A stretch of DNA of 64,000 nt, taken from contig VTPC01090911.1 of assembly GCA_011009095.1 (NCBI GenBank), positions 124,001 to 188,000 of the forward strand. Direction: 5' to 3'. The position numbers were made by a program, and so were the translations under genes. Position 1 is the stretch's first letter; the number at the start of each line of letters is the position of its first letter. Shown piece by piece: positions 1 through 11,320 of the stretch. The notes under the pieces are model-generated. The model was not told the DNA's origin. It saw only the letters and a list, made by a program, of their open reading frames with translations, and made no database searches. This DNA is from Ignelater luminosus (Eukaryota; Arthropoda; Insecta; Coleoptera; Elateridae).

Positions 1-403
1 GTTATTTTAATTTTTAAAATGTAACCTCTATTCTATTATTAAGTTTCTTGCGTATTGCTAGACCATTCTGTATAAACCACTTCCTCGTTTTAGTTGCTGC
101 ATGAATGTAAAAAATGATATTTAGTCTCGTAATTAGCATCATCTATACAATTTAAATAACCATTCAAATTGTGTAATGCAGATTCGAGACAGGTTACACC
201 AATTCCAACAAAAAGTTTTTTATCTCTCTGGGCATTCCTGATAATTTAATGAAAAAACCGACATTAATTTAAAACGAAATTAATTCAAAATGAGGATCTT
301 AACCTTTTTATAGATGCGGGGAATCACGAGAATTATTCCAAAGAAATACCAGACAATTTAAATAAAAGAAGTTGAACTATAGAAAAATTTCATTTAAGGT
401 ATG
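1..403. other. AT-rich sequence without recognised feature
   Basis: I see no convincing coding stretch, RNA gene or repeat in this part. It leads into the Penelope-like element that begins near 404-540. Confidence 0.4.
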
Positions 404-543
404 AATTGGGCTATTGCCATACTCTGTGTAATATTTTGTAGCGCTAAAGCAGAGATAGCTCCCAAAAAGTCGCAACAAAGTGTGGCAATAGCCCAATTAA
501 CATTTCAAATAAGAATCCACGCTCATCAGCTTTTAGACAACCT

Positions 544-1027
544 TTGAACACACGGTATGGGCCCGAAGTTAATAAATGGTTTAGAGAGCTTAAAATGACC
601 TTAAGCAAGCTTACGCAAGGGGAAAACCACCTAACATTATTCTGCAAATGCCGGGAGAAGAAGGTAATCCCAAATGGTTTACGCCTGAAAACTCGGATAC
701 ATAGAAAGGATAAATCAGCATCGTTTCTCGAAACAGAAGTGCGTCCAGAAATGTGAATATCTTAGACAGGTCATCAGAAATAGAGTGATTGAAGAAGACT
801 ACACACGGACAGATTTAGCAACATCAAGAAGCTACCAGCAAACCAAAGAAAAGCACAAAGATGTCCAAAAGCAAAAAGTGGAAAAACTGTTGGAAGAAAA
901 CAATAGAAACACGCCTGTTAAAGTTCACAGGAAAAACACGGTCATCAATATATCTAGCAAGGAACTAACGACGTTGAGAAATAATTTCTAGACAGAGGCC
1001 TAAATTACGCGGTAACACCAAGGTATA
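544..1027 (+). pseudogene. PLE polyprotein, N-terminal part (pseudogene)
   Basis: This is the region upstream of the RT core in Penelope-like elements. The first frame (544-756) has a basic segment with a motif like IPNGLRLK. A second frame (785-991) follows and, read through a stop, ends in LNYAVTPR, the conserved stretch that in PLEs precedes IPKVD. The text is cut exactly there by the MITE that begins at 1028. At least two frame breaks or stops lie in this part. The PLE assignment rests mainly on the clean continuation after the MITE. A strict start codon cannot be chosen. Confidence 0.7.
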
Positions 1028-2052
1028 CAGGGTGATTCCGAAATAAAGGGTATCCTCTTAAAGGTGGATAGCAGTGTGATACAACATACATTCGCGATAA
1101 AAAATGGTTGGTAAAAATTGCATAGTTTCCGAGAAAAATGCGATTGAAGTTTAATCGCTAAGCCAAGGCGGTCCTGCTCTCATACTTTTACTTAAGCAAA
1201 AATCGATAGGGGTTGACTGACCGTCCTTGTCATTGGCAGGTAGTTCTTGCTATTTATGTGAGGGGTATAATAGTTTATCTGGTTTCTACAATGTCATAAA
1301 TAACCAGTAAGAACTTTTACTTTTTAATCTGCAAACTATTAATCTGCAAAATATTAAAATTTTACTGTTAGTGATTTTTTTTCTGTAAACTTCTGAAGAA
1401 CCAAAAACTTCAATAAGCATTATGCTACATAAATAAAAATTGGTTGAATTTATTAAATTGAATTAAATACAGAGGTGATAGTTAGTAGTACCTTCCATAC
1501 GCATGTTTCATTCAAGTAGTGTGTGTAATCCATTGCCATTTAAAATGTTTCGTATTCATGTGACTAAATAATAATAAGGGATTAAAATGTTGCTTGTGAG
1601 ACTGGAGTCTAATTGTTCGTAACATAAATTTTGTTATTATTTTTTTACCGTTTTAACGAATTTCAACAACTCTGCATGTTAAACGTACTTCAGATTTAAG
1701 AAGAGAAAGTTGTAAAATGTCCAGGGGGTAGCTTATGATGGCATTTATTGTTCATTGTGCTACTACAGCTGCACTATTAGTTCCAAGAAAATAGGCATCT
1801 CTGGTAAATTTTCGTTCTTGCACTACAAGGGTTTAAAAACACCGTAAATCTCCTTAACTTTCACTTTTTAAGACGACAATACAAGAAACACTTTTCTTTT
1901 TCTAACCAGAGACGGCTTCAGTTTTTAATATTTAGGAAAATTGTCCAAATTTTCAACTTTCACGGAGCCAATCCCGGTTTTTCATTTTTTGTCTTCTTTT
2001 AGCCTCACTTATCACCTATTAAAAGGATACCCTTTATTTTGGAATCACCCTG
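1028..2052. mobile_element. TA-flanked MITE (about 1025 bp) inside the PLE
   Basis: The ends are inverted repeats of about 32 bp starting CAGGGTGATTCC. The right end, reverse-complemented, reads CAGGGTGATTCCAAAATAAA and differs from the left only at a few positions. TA dinucleotides at 1026-1027 and 2053-2054 are the presumed target duplication, as in the Tc1/mariner superfamily. The interior is AT-rich and shows no transposase, so this is a non-autonomous element. The open frame that crosses its right end on the minus strand (2005-2391) is an artefact of the junction. Confidence 0.85.
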
Positions 2053-3110
2053 TATTCCTAAAATAGATTTGATAGCTGCAGTTGAGGAAACAGCCTGAAA
2101 GTAAACAGATACAGGACGTGAACTGTACTTCACGAGAAAAGAAAAGTGAAGCAGAACCTCACCAAAAAAAATGAGAGCAGTCAACTCACTAAAGAAAGAC
2201 AGCTTGATTAAGATCCTTCCCGCTGATAAGGGCAACGCAACTGTGGTTATGGACAGGAAAACGTACGATAGTAGGATCCAAAAACTGTTCAACGCGGGCG
2301 AGTACAAATTACTCTTCAAAGATTCTACGTAATCAATAAAACGACGAATATACCAAATGCTGTTGAAACATAAAATGAGCTCTCGAACCAAGAGAAAAGC
2401 AAACTAAATACGCAATATAGTAAGCCGCCCCACCTGTACGACCAGTCGAATATACACAAGGAAAACATATCTCTGAGGTCGATTGTGAACTCGAGAAACT
2501 CTCCTAGTCATGAACAGGCTAGAATCCTGTTAGACATAATAACTTCACTGACGGGATCAACCCCGTCAACAGTCAGAAAAACTAAACACTTTGTCGAAAC
2601 AATTAGAAACGTAAGATTAGACACTGATGACGTTCTGGTTAGCTTCGATATAGTTTGCCTATTTACAAATGTCCCAAGACTTTAAAAATTGTTAGAAGAA
2701 GGCTGGAAAATGACGGCACCCTGGACGTAGAAACAAACTTAAATGTAGACGCAATAATAAAGCTGCTTACAGTATGTATCACGACGACATATTTACAATT
2801 AGGCAGCAAATTCTGCCAGCTGGAGTTTGGTATGGCAATGGGTTTACCACTCTCCCCAATTATGAGCAACATCTTCATAGAAGAGTTTGAGCAAGAGGTG
2901 ATATCTCAGTCTCAAGTAAAGCTGAAATTGTGGCTAAGGTATATCGATGACACCTTTGTGATATGGCTACATGGAACTGAAGAACTTGACAATCTCCTAC
3001 ACTTCCTTAATAATCACGGTCCTTCGATTAAATTCACAACGAAAGTGTTGAAGTTTAAAGGGACGGGGACAAGTTCACAACGAACGAATACCAGGTAGAT
3101 ACCTGCACTA
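2053..3110 (+). pseudogene. PLE reverse transcriptase domain (pseudogene)
   Basis: Reading across several frames, this segment shows PLE RT landmarks in order. They are an IPKIDLIAAVEE-like start, LPADKGNATVVMDR (about 2218-2260), an IHKENISLRSIVNS motif (about 2453-2490), VSFDIVCLFTNVP (2637-2676), GMAMGLPLSPIMSN (about 2829-2870) and the catalytic box RYIDDTFVIW (2937-2966). The aspartate pair is intact. An in-frame stop after LFTNVP and a frame change near 2680 separate the two halves of the RT. The order and spacing match a PLE RT rather than a LINE or LTR element. The ORF itself is dead. Confidence 0.85.
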
Positions 3111-3800
3111 CGACTCCAACAATTACAGAAGTGTAAAGATGGGCGTTGAAAGACGCCTATATGATAAAGCAAAGACAACTAGCTCTAAAGAAGGAAAGAA
3201 AAAGAATAACCCAAACCGTTAGAGAGAATGGATACTCTGATACTATAGCGGCTAACCTAATAAATGCAGTTATCCTAACGTCCGAGGACAATTAATACAC
3301 AGAAGACAAAACAGACAAAGATGATGCAGCTGAAAGACAACGCGCGGTTGTCATTCCGTATGTACCGGGCGTCTCGATTAACTCCGAAAAATTGGAAACA
3401 TGTACAATATCATATTCTCGCGGACGTTTAGGGAAATGATCACTAAAACCAAGTCCAGCAACCAAGACCAGCAGACAAAGAACTGTGTCTACAACGTTCC
3501 ATGTGAGTGTGGCAGGACGTACATAGGAGAAATGGGCAAACCCTTACAGGTGAGACTTCAACAACACAAAGATAACATTAAGAAGGGAAAAACCAAACAT
3601 CGAGAATCGCAGAACCCGTATGGGGTAGAGACCATCGCACTTAATGGGATAATGCATAAATAGTAGCTAAAGCGGAGCACAAAATTCGTAGAAAACTGAA
3701 AAAGGCCATGTACATGGCGCTAGCTGAAGAACCGATAAGCCAGGCTAGCTTAGAAATAAAACTCTTATGAATGCCAATACTACGCGAAAAACTACGGCTC
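3111..3800 (+). pseudogene. PLE linker and GIY-YIG endonuclease domain (pseudogene)
   Basis: Downstream of the RT, the frame from 3400 contains CVYNVPCECGRTYIGEMGKP followed by VRLQQHKDNIKKG. This is the GIY-YIG nuclease signature with the Cys pair that Penelope-like elements carry at their C-terminus. It is the nuclease that nicks target DNA in this class. The linker before it (3110-3400) can be followed in pieces, for example VVIPYVPGVS near 3346. The tail (about 3665-3800) reads like KLKKAMYMALAEEPISQ, in a shifted frame. Several frameshifts and stops are present. Confidence 0.8.
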
Positions 3801-3860
3801 AGCCACCAACAAACGGCGCAAATTCCTACTGCGCATCCAGCTACGGAAATCCTACTTATA

Positions 3861-4022
3861 CAGGGTGTATGATTTCAGATGGAAAATATTAGCACCACTC
3901 GATTCTCCTTGAAAAATTGAGCAAAAAATGTTATAAAAGTGTTTGTCTTAATCGCATATTTTTCCAGATAAAGGTTATTTAAAGTTTTTAATACTTGAAA
4001 CGCTGTATGGAAACTGTAAGTA
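3861..4022. mobile_element. End of a CAGGGTG-type DNA element
   Basis: A TA dinucleotide at 3859-3860 is followed by CAGGGTGTATG, the same terminal heptamer as the MITE at 1028. The sequence then runs without coding potential to 4022, where the hairpin MITE starts. A partner terminus was not found within the next few hundred bases, so this is called as one end only. Confidence 0.35.
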
Positions 4023-4543
4023 TAGTCCAGTCAATGAATACCTAAAAGGGGCTTGTAGAGGACATGGAAGGGAGGAGAACTTTTCTCTTGAGGAATGTGT
4101 TGGGGTTAGTTAGGAGGCAAACATACTAAAAGTCCCCGCCTATAGCGCTGCCGCTTCAGGGAGGTAGGGGCGTGGAGGAGTTAGAAGGACAAGTTTGACG
4201 AAAAATGTGAGGCAAAATAAGTTTTTCAAAAATTATCGATCTTCGCTGGCGAATATCTCGGAAACTGTAACACATAGGAAAAAAATTAATATATACATTC
4301 TTGTAGGAAATAGAATTATCTTTTATTTTGTAAAGAGTACGTTTTACCGTCCGATGCACCGTTTCCGAGTTACAATCGAAGAACCGAAAAAGGGGACATT
4401 TCTACCCCCTCCCCTCCTAAAGCAGCAGGGCTAGAGGCGGAGACTTTTAGTATGTTTGCCTCCTAACTACTCCCAACACATTCCTCAAGAGAAAAATTCT
4501 CCCCCCTTCCATGTCCTCTACAACCCTTTCGTTGACTGGACTA
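4023..4543. mobile_element. Long-TIR hairpin MITE (about 521 bp)
   Basis: The outer roughly 120-130 bp of each end are inverted copies (about 4023-4150 against 4415-4543). They share blocks such as TAGTCCAGTCAA, GTAGAGGACATGGAAGG, TGAGGAATGTGTTGG and TTAGGAGGCAAACATACT. Weaker inverted similarity continues inward, for example a TCTCGGAAACT-like block at about 4256 and its inverted partner near 4354. Almost the whole element can therefore fold on itself. GTA flanks both ends (4020-4022, 4544-4546) and could be a 3-bp target duplication, but it is too short to prove. There is no transposase. The superfamily is undetermined. Confidence 0.75.
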
Positions 4544-4869
4544 GTAGAGCAAGAATAAGTTATAAGTTTATTAATGGGGTTGCCTTAGTAACATTTTTGC
4601 ACGTCGCTATTATTAATGTTTATAGGTAAATTATGCACATTAAGAACTCGTATGTAAAAGCACCTAGTGCAAAAGATGTTTAAAATGAGCTCTTTTAACC
4701 TCCCGAGATTTTGTGGCTCGGTGAATAATACTCCCTTCTAAATTTTCATGCATAGTTTGATTTCTTATCGTGGTAACTGCATGGTTTATTCGTTAAATCA
4801 GTTCGTCTTCGGTTACAATCTCTTCTTGATAAACAAGAGTTTTTAGCGTTCCTCGGAAAAAAATTTAAG

Positions 4870-5480
4870 CAATTTAATTCTGGACTTCTTGGACACCACG
4901 CAATCGGACCACCACGACCAATCTATCGCTCTGGAAATTATTGATTTAGCCAGGCTCGTGTGCCAATCGCCCAATGAGCTGGGGCCCCGTTCATTTGAAA
5001 CCACACATTCATACGGGTTGCTAAAAGGTCCGGTAAATTGTTGGTAAGAACATTAACATAGTTATTTACATTTAAGCGATGTGGCAAAATCCGTGGTCCT
5101 ATCAACATGTTACCAATAATTCCAGCCCACAAATTGGCACTAAATCGAACTTGATGGCTACTTTGTGGACGAGCGTGCGAATTTTTATCGGCCCATTGTT
5201 GCATGTTATGAATATTAAACATTTCTTTTCGAGTAAATGTTGCTTCACCTGTCCACAAAATGTTTCTTATAAAACCTTTCGAAAGCAACCCTTGAACTCT
5301 TTGGAAGTAACATGGGCATAAACCATTTTTTTGCAATACTTGATGAACTGCACTGTGACTAACGTTGATTGCTCAAGCAATGGAGCGAGTACTTTGAGCG
5401 AGTTCATTTTCAAATACGTTTAATATTTCTTCTTCTATTTGCGGCAGTAGTACACGACGAGTACGGCCTCTATCTACTCC
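4870..5480 (-). pseudogene. Tc1/mariner-superfamily transposase (pseudogene)
   Basis: The minus strand first gives a helix-turn-helix segment (about 5480-5337) with a basic GRTRRVLLP-like stretch and an INVSHSAVHQVLQK-like recognition helix. It then gives the DDE catalytic part (5336-4938) with ILWTGEATFTR, NLWAGIIG and WFQMNGAPAHWA. Relatives normally have WTDEATF and HDGAPAH, so both of the first two catalytic aspartates are gone (D to G and D to N). The C-terminal part (about 4937-4870) reads only in shifted frames. The copy is clearly dead. No TIRs were matched. Confidence 0.75.
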
Positions 5481-7429
5481 ATGAAAGGATGCTAATTTAT
5501 CATTTTTATCTACTTAACTGATGTAAGTTTTTCTTGATAGAATCGAATGTATTTCTGTTCATACAATTTCATACAAGTGGGATGCCCTTGTCTTCATCTT
5601 TGGACCAATACATCTTTGTAGCTGGTAGGGAAGAAATAAGTATACCAAAAAATTTCTTTAAAATTGCATATACCAAAAGTGTCAGTAGCATCTGCTGTTC
5701 ATTACCCACTGTGAAAATGTGGCCTTAACGATGAGTTGGTGACTTAACCCCAATATCCCCACATACTCGGTAGTTAGAAAAAATAGTTGTAATTTTGGTA
5801 CTACTCAACCGATTTTGATGAACTTTCCGCCAAAATGTTCCTCATTTATCGTACTATCCGCAACAAAATATCTTGGATGCTTTCGAGTCCCCATTTCGTG
5901 CCTAGAAAAAAACACGTTCGAAAAAACATGAAAATTACCAATTTTTTCAAACGTTGTCCGAGTGGGCCAAAATTCGGTACATTTCATTATCTCAACTAAA
6001 AAAGCAAAACTGAAAAAAATTATTCAGATCGGCGACATAAGATTTTTTTGAACCATTCTACTGTACATTCATTTCTCTATGTCGACCTAACTTTGTCTAA
6101 TTGTTTTTTGGCAAAATTATTTGTCGAATATTTCATTAATTGCGATAGGTCCAGTAATTCTTCCACATATCTAGTACGGTCATCAGGTACCTTTAGTAAG
6201 CTCCTCTACATCCACTAAAGCGATTTCACAATCAATTTGACCATCGCATCGTCGTCAATATCTTCTTTGTCCGTAACTTTGTCGAAAGGTGGAGATTTAT
6301 AATCAATACTATCACCTGAAATAAGCTTATTTGCTAAGAATAGGCTACACATATACATGGCAAGCTTGTAAGTGCCTATCAAATTAAGTTTACAAGAAGC
6401 TTGAAATTGACTTGTATCTTAAGATAAAATGTAAACTTTTACTTGAAAGCATAAGTGAAGAAAAAAAATTTGAAAAGCATAAGATGCTATTATACTTTTA
6501 TATTACATTGAATATTTACTAAACCAAAACAAAGAAACAAATAATGAAAGTGGCTTTTATCAAAATCTTATTTTCTACAAAAGATTAATAAAAATAAAAA
6601 TTCTGGTTATATTATAGACTCAACCATCAGCTTTGAATCGTCTCTAGACCAAGCGAATTCGACCTATGAAAAGAAAGATGGTATTTATGATCCTACAATT
6701 AATGTTTATAAAGAGACAAATTCAATGTAGAAAACATTCAAGTTATTGGCCTCTTTTTTTGGTTAAGGAATTCGTAGATTTTCGGAAATAATTTGAGACA
6801 TCAAAATCAGTTCATAACAATACAGTAATTACAATTTTAAAAACTTCATATTACATACTTCGAAATCATTTGTATGGAACTGTTAAAAAATAAGTCTTTA
6901 AAACCTTCTATTATAACTAATAATTTAGTTAATAATTTTCATAGTTTGTTATTTGTATTGTTAAAATGTAATTCTTATAATTATTCTTGTTATATATATT
7001 ATGATGTCGTGTAGCAAGCTAGAAATACTGTGCTATGTTTAATAAAAAACTTATAAACAGTTTTAAATTTAATTAAATGATTATGCGTAACAGATCTCAA
7101 ATCCGACCATAATTAAAAAAAATACTTAATTAAAGTAAAGTTATTAAGTATCAAAGTTACAATAAGGTTTCTTGTATCATTCTAATCTAATTACATTTTG
7201 ACGGGACTTCAAAAATTTAAACACGACCGATTTATTATGCAAATTGCTTAATATTTTTTAATAAAGAGCGTTGAAAAGCGACTACTGAAAGAGCAATTAG
7301 GCTCAGTCCTAAGGATTCTTTCTGCTAACTATTGATAATTGCATCGTAAAAAACGGAACGTTACACCATTTAATAAATACGGAGTAAGATTGATACATAA
7401 CTGCTTTATTTACTTAAACTAGAAAAAGT
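5481..7429. other. AT-rich intergenic sequence, possible dispersed repeat
   Basis: No gene is recognised. Around 5790-5990 the text has the look of dispersed insect repeats, with an AACCGATTTTGATGAA-like phrase, but I found no second copy in the window. Around 6200-6320 on the minus strand a short acidic coding-like run occurs and is soon closed by stops. Confidence 0.3.
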
Positions 7430-7640
7430 TTTACTCTAGGTCTAGTCCCTAGTCTATTTTTAATTCCAATAAATCCTCTAATTTAAAACTTATTAACTAA
7501 CCCTCTAACTCAAATACGTTTGAACTGCAGTCAACCTAGGGGAAAGCTTAAAAACTTTTCCAGTTAGCAATTTAACTATCACATCTGCAAGAATTAAAAC
7601 CTCTATTTTTCCAGGTTTTTGATCAGAAATAGCGCTACTA
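7430..7640 (-). pseudogene. BEL/Pao DUF1758-type protease fragment
   Basis: On the minus strand, bases from about 7620 down to 7505 translate without stop to a run containing KIEVLILADVIVKLLTG and then LSPRLTAVQTYL. This matches the C-terminal half of the DUF1758 aspartic protease of BEL/Pao retrotransposons, normally ending LIGADVxGKLLTG followed by a T-x-LGW motif. A degenerate LEDLLELKID-like continuation follows at about 7480-7440 and resembles the next BEL/Pao block. It is an isolated scrap; no flanking gag or RT was found. Confidence 0.5.
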
Positions 7641-8175
7641 AAATTATACAATTTCTGTTGTAACTTAGAAATACTAGAAGCTCAAAACTCTAACATCAAA
7701 TAAGATGATGATCGAATGTAGGGTCTCCCTTTAACAAATCTCTCCTCCAAACAAATGTATGACTTTTTCAGTTGCTACGCAGTTACATTCTAATTCTTCA
7801 TTACTTTCAGAATGTAAGAACGCTGAGATGCGGTATTTATCAAAATTCTAAAAAAAACAACCTTTATTGTTATAACCACACAAAATAACATGTAAAGTTT
7901 CTAAAGGGACTTTGTGTTGTGCGTCTGAAAAATTAGCTAAAGAACTTTTTTTTTTGAAAATTAAGAATTTATCTTTAACTTGATTAAAATCTTCTGGTAT
8001 AGTAAGATTTTCTGCTGTCTTTGATTCCTACTCCACACCATAAGGACACATCACCTAATAATGTTTCATGTTTTTTTTGCATTATAGTTACAATACGCAC
8101 TTTACATTTCTTTGTGGTACCTAAGTAACAAACAAGCAAAACAGCAACATCTCTGAAAAAGTGGACGTTTTTTAT

Positions 8176-8201
8176 CATAATAATAATAATAATAATAATA
8201 T
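8176..8201. repeat. (TAA)n microsatellite
   Basis: A run of about nine ATA/TAA triplets sits just left of the satellite array. Confidence 0.9.
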
Positions 8202-8218
8202 TATAAGACATTTTTTAA

Positions 8219-11200
8219 GCAAAATTGAAAATTTTTGTTTTGCTTGTCTAAACCGCAGGACCCTAAGTTTCCTAATATGGGCCCTGCCGGGCCGCAGCAC
8301 TCTGTTTAATGCCTAAAATCGTGAGGCACAAAGGTACTTAGATATGTGGTAGTAACTGCCTTCAGGCTAAAAATTGAAAAATCGTGTTTTGTTTGTCAAA
8401 ACTGCAGGACTTTCAATCTCCTAGAAGGGGCTCTGATGAGACACACCACTCTGTTTATTCAAACACATTTGCTCTAATAAATGCATGAAATCATGAGACA
8501 CCAAGGTTAATTAAGCAAGTAGTTGAGATTGGCATTAGGCTAAAAGACAAAAATTCGTAATCTAACCTTTAGAATCTTAAGTTTTCTAATATGCGCCCTA
8601 ACGAGCAGCAATACTCTGTTTTTTCAAACATATCTCGCCCCTAATAAATGCCTAAAATCGCGAGACACAAAAGGCTGCATAGATAAGTTTTAGCAGTTGC
8701 CATCAGTCGTGTTTTGTTTGTCAAAACTGCAGAACCCTAAATTTCCTAAAAGAGGCTCTGACGGGCACTCCACTCTGTTTATTCAAACACATCTTTCTGT
8801 AATGCATGAAATCATAAAACACAAAAGCTGATTAGATAAGTAGTAAAGGTAAGTGTTAGGCTAAAAGTCAAAAATTTGTGTTTGGCTTATCTAAACTGCA
8901 GGACTCTAAGATTTTTAATATAGATCCTGACGGACCACAGCACTCTGTTTTCTCAAACGCATCTTGCTTTTAGAAATGTTCAAAATCGCGAGACCCAAAG
9001 AACTATTTAGATAAATAGCAGAGACTGCCATCAGGCTAAATATCATATAGTCGGGTTTTGTTTGTTTTAAGCACATTACCGTAGATCTTGTATTATTGAC
9101 CCTGAGGGGCTACAGCACGCTGTTTTTTAAACATATTTTGCCTTAATAAATGCTTACAATCATAAAACGCAGATGGTTAATTGATAAGTAGTAAAGGTTG
9201 CCATCAGCCCAAAAGTCACAAAGTAGTATTTCGTTTATCCAAACGAAACCATAACAGACAAAGGGCTAACTGGATAAGTAAGAAAAGCAGCCATCAGGTA
9301 AAACATCATATAGCTTAAATTTGCTTTTCGAAATCTCAGGACTCTAAGTTTTCTTATACGGGCCCTGAGGGTTTACAACATTCTGTTTTTCCAAACATAT
9401 CTTGTCCTAATAATTGCAGAAAATGATTAAATACAGAGGGCCAGTTATATAACTAGTAAAAACTGCTATCAGGCCAAAGTGTTTTGCTTCTTTAAACCGT
9501 TGGGTCATAAGTCATTTAATATAGGCCCTCATGGGTCACAACATTCCGTTTTTGGACACATCTTGCTGTGATAAATGCAGGAAATCATGACATACAAAGT
9601 GCTTATTAGATAAGTAATAGAGGGTGTCATTAGGTTAAAAGTAGTAAAGTCAAACCTGCAGTGTCTTAAGTATGTTAATGTAAGCCCTTATTTAATTACG
9701 TTAAGGTCACTGCATACGCAGAACCAAAAACATCTGTTTGGCATCAAAACTCATTTTGGAGATTTACAAGCAATTCATTACATCAACCCTAAATGCATGG
9801 AATCATGAGACACGAGGAGCTAATTGAATAAGTAAAAGAAGCTATCGGCAGCCTGGATCTTATAAAAGGGGGTTTTGGTTGTCTTGTCTTGTCTTGCTCC
9901 TAATTCTCTTAATATGGGTCCTGACGGTGTATTATGCAGTGTGTTTTATTTTAAACATATTTTGTTCTAGAGAACGCATGAAATCGTGAGCCACAAGAGG
10001 CTACTTGAATAGGTAGTAATTGTTGCCATCAGTCTAAAGATCATAAAGTGGGGATTTTCAGTCTAAACCGCAGGGCCCTAAGTCTTTAGTATGGGGGCAA
10101 CAACACTCTGTTTTTTCTAACGTATTTTGCCGTCATAAACGCATAAAATCCTGAGATACAAAAGGCTATGTAGATAAGTAGTAGAGGTTGCCATCAGGCT
10201 GAAGATGATAAAGAATTGTTTTGCTTGTCTAAACAGCAGGGCCCGGCATCCTCTAATATTGATCCACACAGATCAGAGCACTCTGTATCCTCAAACATAG
10301 CTTGCCGTTATGAATGCATGAAAGCATTAAACACAAAGAGTTAATTGAATAAGCGGTAGAGGTTGTTATCGGGCTAGAGATGATAAAGTCTAAACTACAG
10401 GGCTCCTAATATGGACCCTGACGGGAAACAACACTGTGTTTTCAAACACAACTTGCCCTTATAACTTCAAGAAATCGTGAGACACAGAGAGCTAATTGGG
10501 TAAGCAGCAGAGGCTACCATCAGACTAAAGATCGGAAAGTCGAAGTTAGCTTTTTTAAACCGTAGAGCCTTCGAATTTGTTTTTCCAAACCCATCTTGAC
10601 CTGATGAATGCATAAAATCGTGAAACACATAGGGCTAAAGATCATAGTAAAGTCGTATTTTGTTTGTTTAAACGGCAAGTTCTCAAGTCTTTTAAAATAG
10701 ACATTGACGGATATAGCACTCTGTTCTTTCAAACACGCCTTGCCCTAATTATTGCATGAAATCATGAAACACAAAGCGTTAATTGAGTATCTAGTAAACA
10801 TCTGGCTAAAAGTTATAAAATTGCGTTTTGCTTGTCTAAACCGCAGGTTACTAAGTCTCCTAATGTAGGCTCAGACGGGCTACAACACCCTGATTTTTCA
10901 AATATATCTTGCTTTAGTAAATGCATGACATTATGAGATACAAACAGCTAATTGGATATGTAGTAGAGACTGCCATCAGGATAAAGGTCATATAATTCGA
11001 ATTTTGTTTGTTTACAACGCAGGATCGTAAATCTTCTAGAATGGGCTCTGACGGGTCGCAGCACTTTGTTTTTGTAAAACAATATCTTGCCCTAACGAAT
11101 GCATGAAATCGTGAGACATAAAAGGCTAATTGGATAAGTAGCAGAGACTATCATCATGTTGAAGTTCATATGTTAATGTTTTGGTAGTTTAAACCACAGA

Positions 11201-11320
11201 GTTTTAACTTTTCTCATATAGGCCCTGACAAGCCACAAAACTGTTTTTGGTAAACACATCTTGCTCTAATAAAAGCATGAAATCATGAAACACAAAGGGC
11301 TAATCAGATAGCAGCAACTT
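8219..11320. repeat. Diverged satellite array, about 165-bp monomer, about 18 units
   Basis: A recurring core CACTCTGTTTTTTCAAACA (varied) is seen at about 8298, 8447, 8612, 8771, 8941, 9117, 9379, 9542, 9731, 9937, 10104, 10279, 10432, 10576, 10717, 10886, 11062 and 11237. Most intervals are 150-176 bp. Each core is followed by AATAAATGCATGAAATC, GAGACACAAAG, TAATTGGATAAGTAGTAGAG, GCCATCAGGCTAAA and TTGTCTAAACCGCAGG in constant order. Units differ at many positions, so this is an old, unhomogenised satellite. One unit is mostly missing near 9240 and some are shortened near 10430-10717. There is no ORF of note inside. Confidence 0.9.

Larger units (their letters stand above)
404..3858 (+). 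mobile_element. Penelope-like retroelement (decayed, split by a MITE)
   Basis: The + strand carries, in order, the N-terminal region, reverse transcriptase and C-terminal GIY-YIG endonuclease expected of a Penelope-like element (PLE). Stops and frame changes break it into several reading frames. A separate 1025-bp DNA element sits inside it at 1028-2052. The protein text resumes correctly on the far side: an AVTPR-like end before, an IPKIDLIAAVEE-like start after. The PLE is therefore the older host and the MITE the later insertion. Near its 5' side a 16-bp perfect inverted repeat (404-419 and 482-497) flanks about 62 bp and may belong to the element's terminal structure. The exact 5' end is uncertain. 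The 3' end is placed just before the CAGGGTG terminus at 3861. The element is not functional. Confidence 0.85.

Noticed and set aside
6200-6320. Acidic coding-like run on the minus strand
   Set aside because: Stops follow within about 35 codons and no family motif is clear.
8433-8440. CTGATGAG, a hammerhead-ribozyme-like core
   Set aside because: It is a variant of the satellite block CTCTGACGGGC, found in one unit only, without the GAAA partner or the stems.
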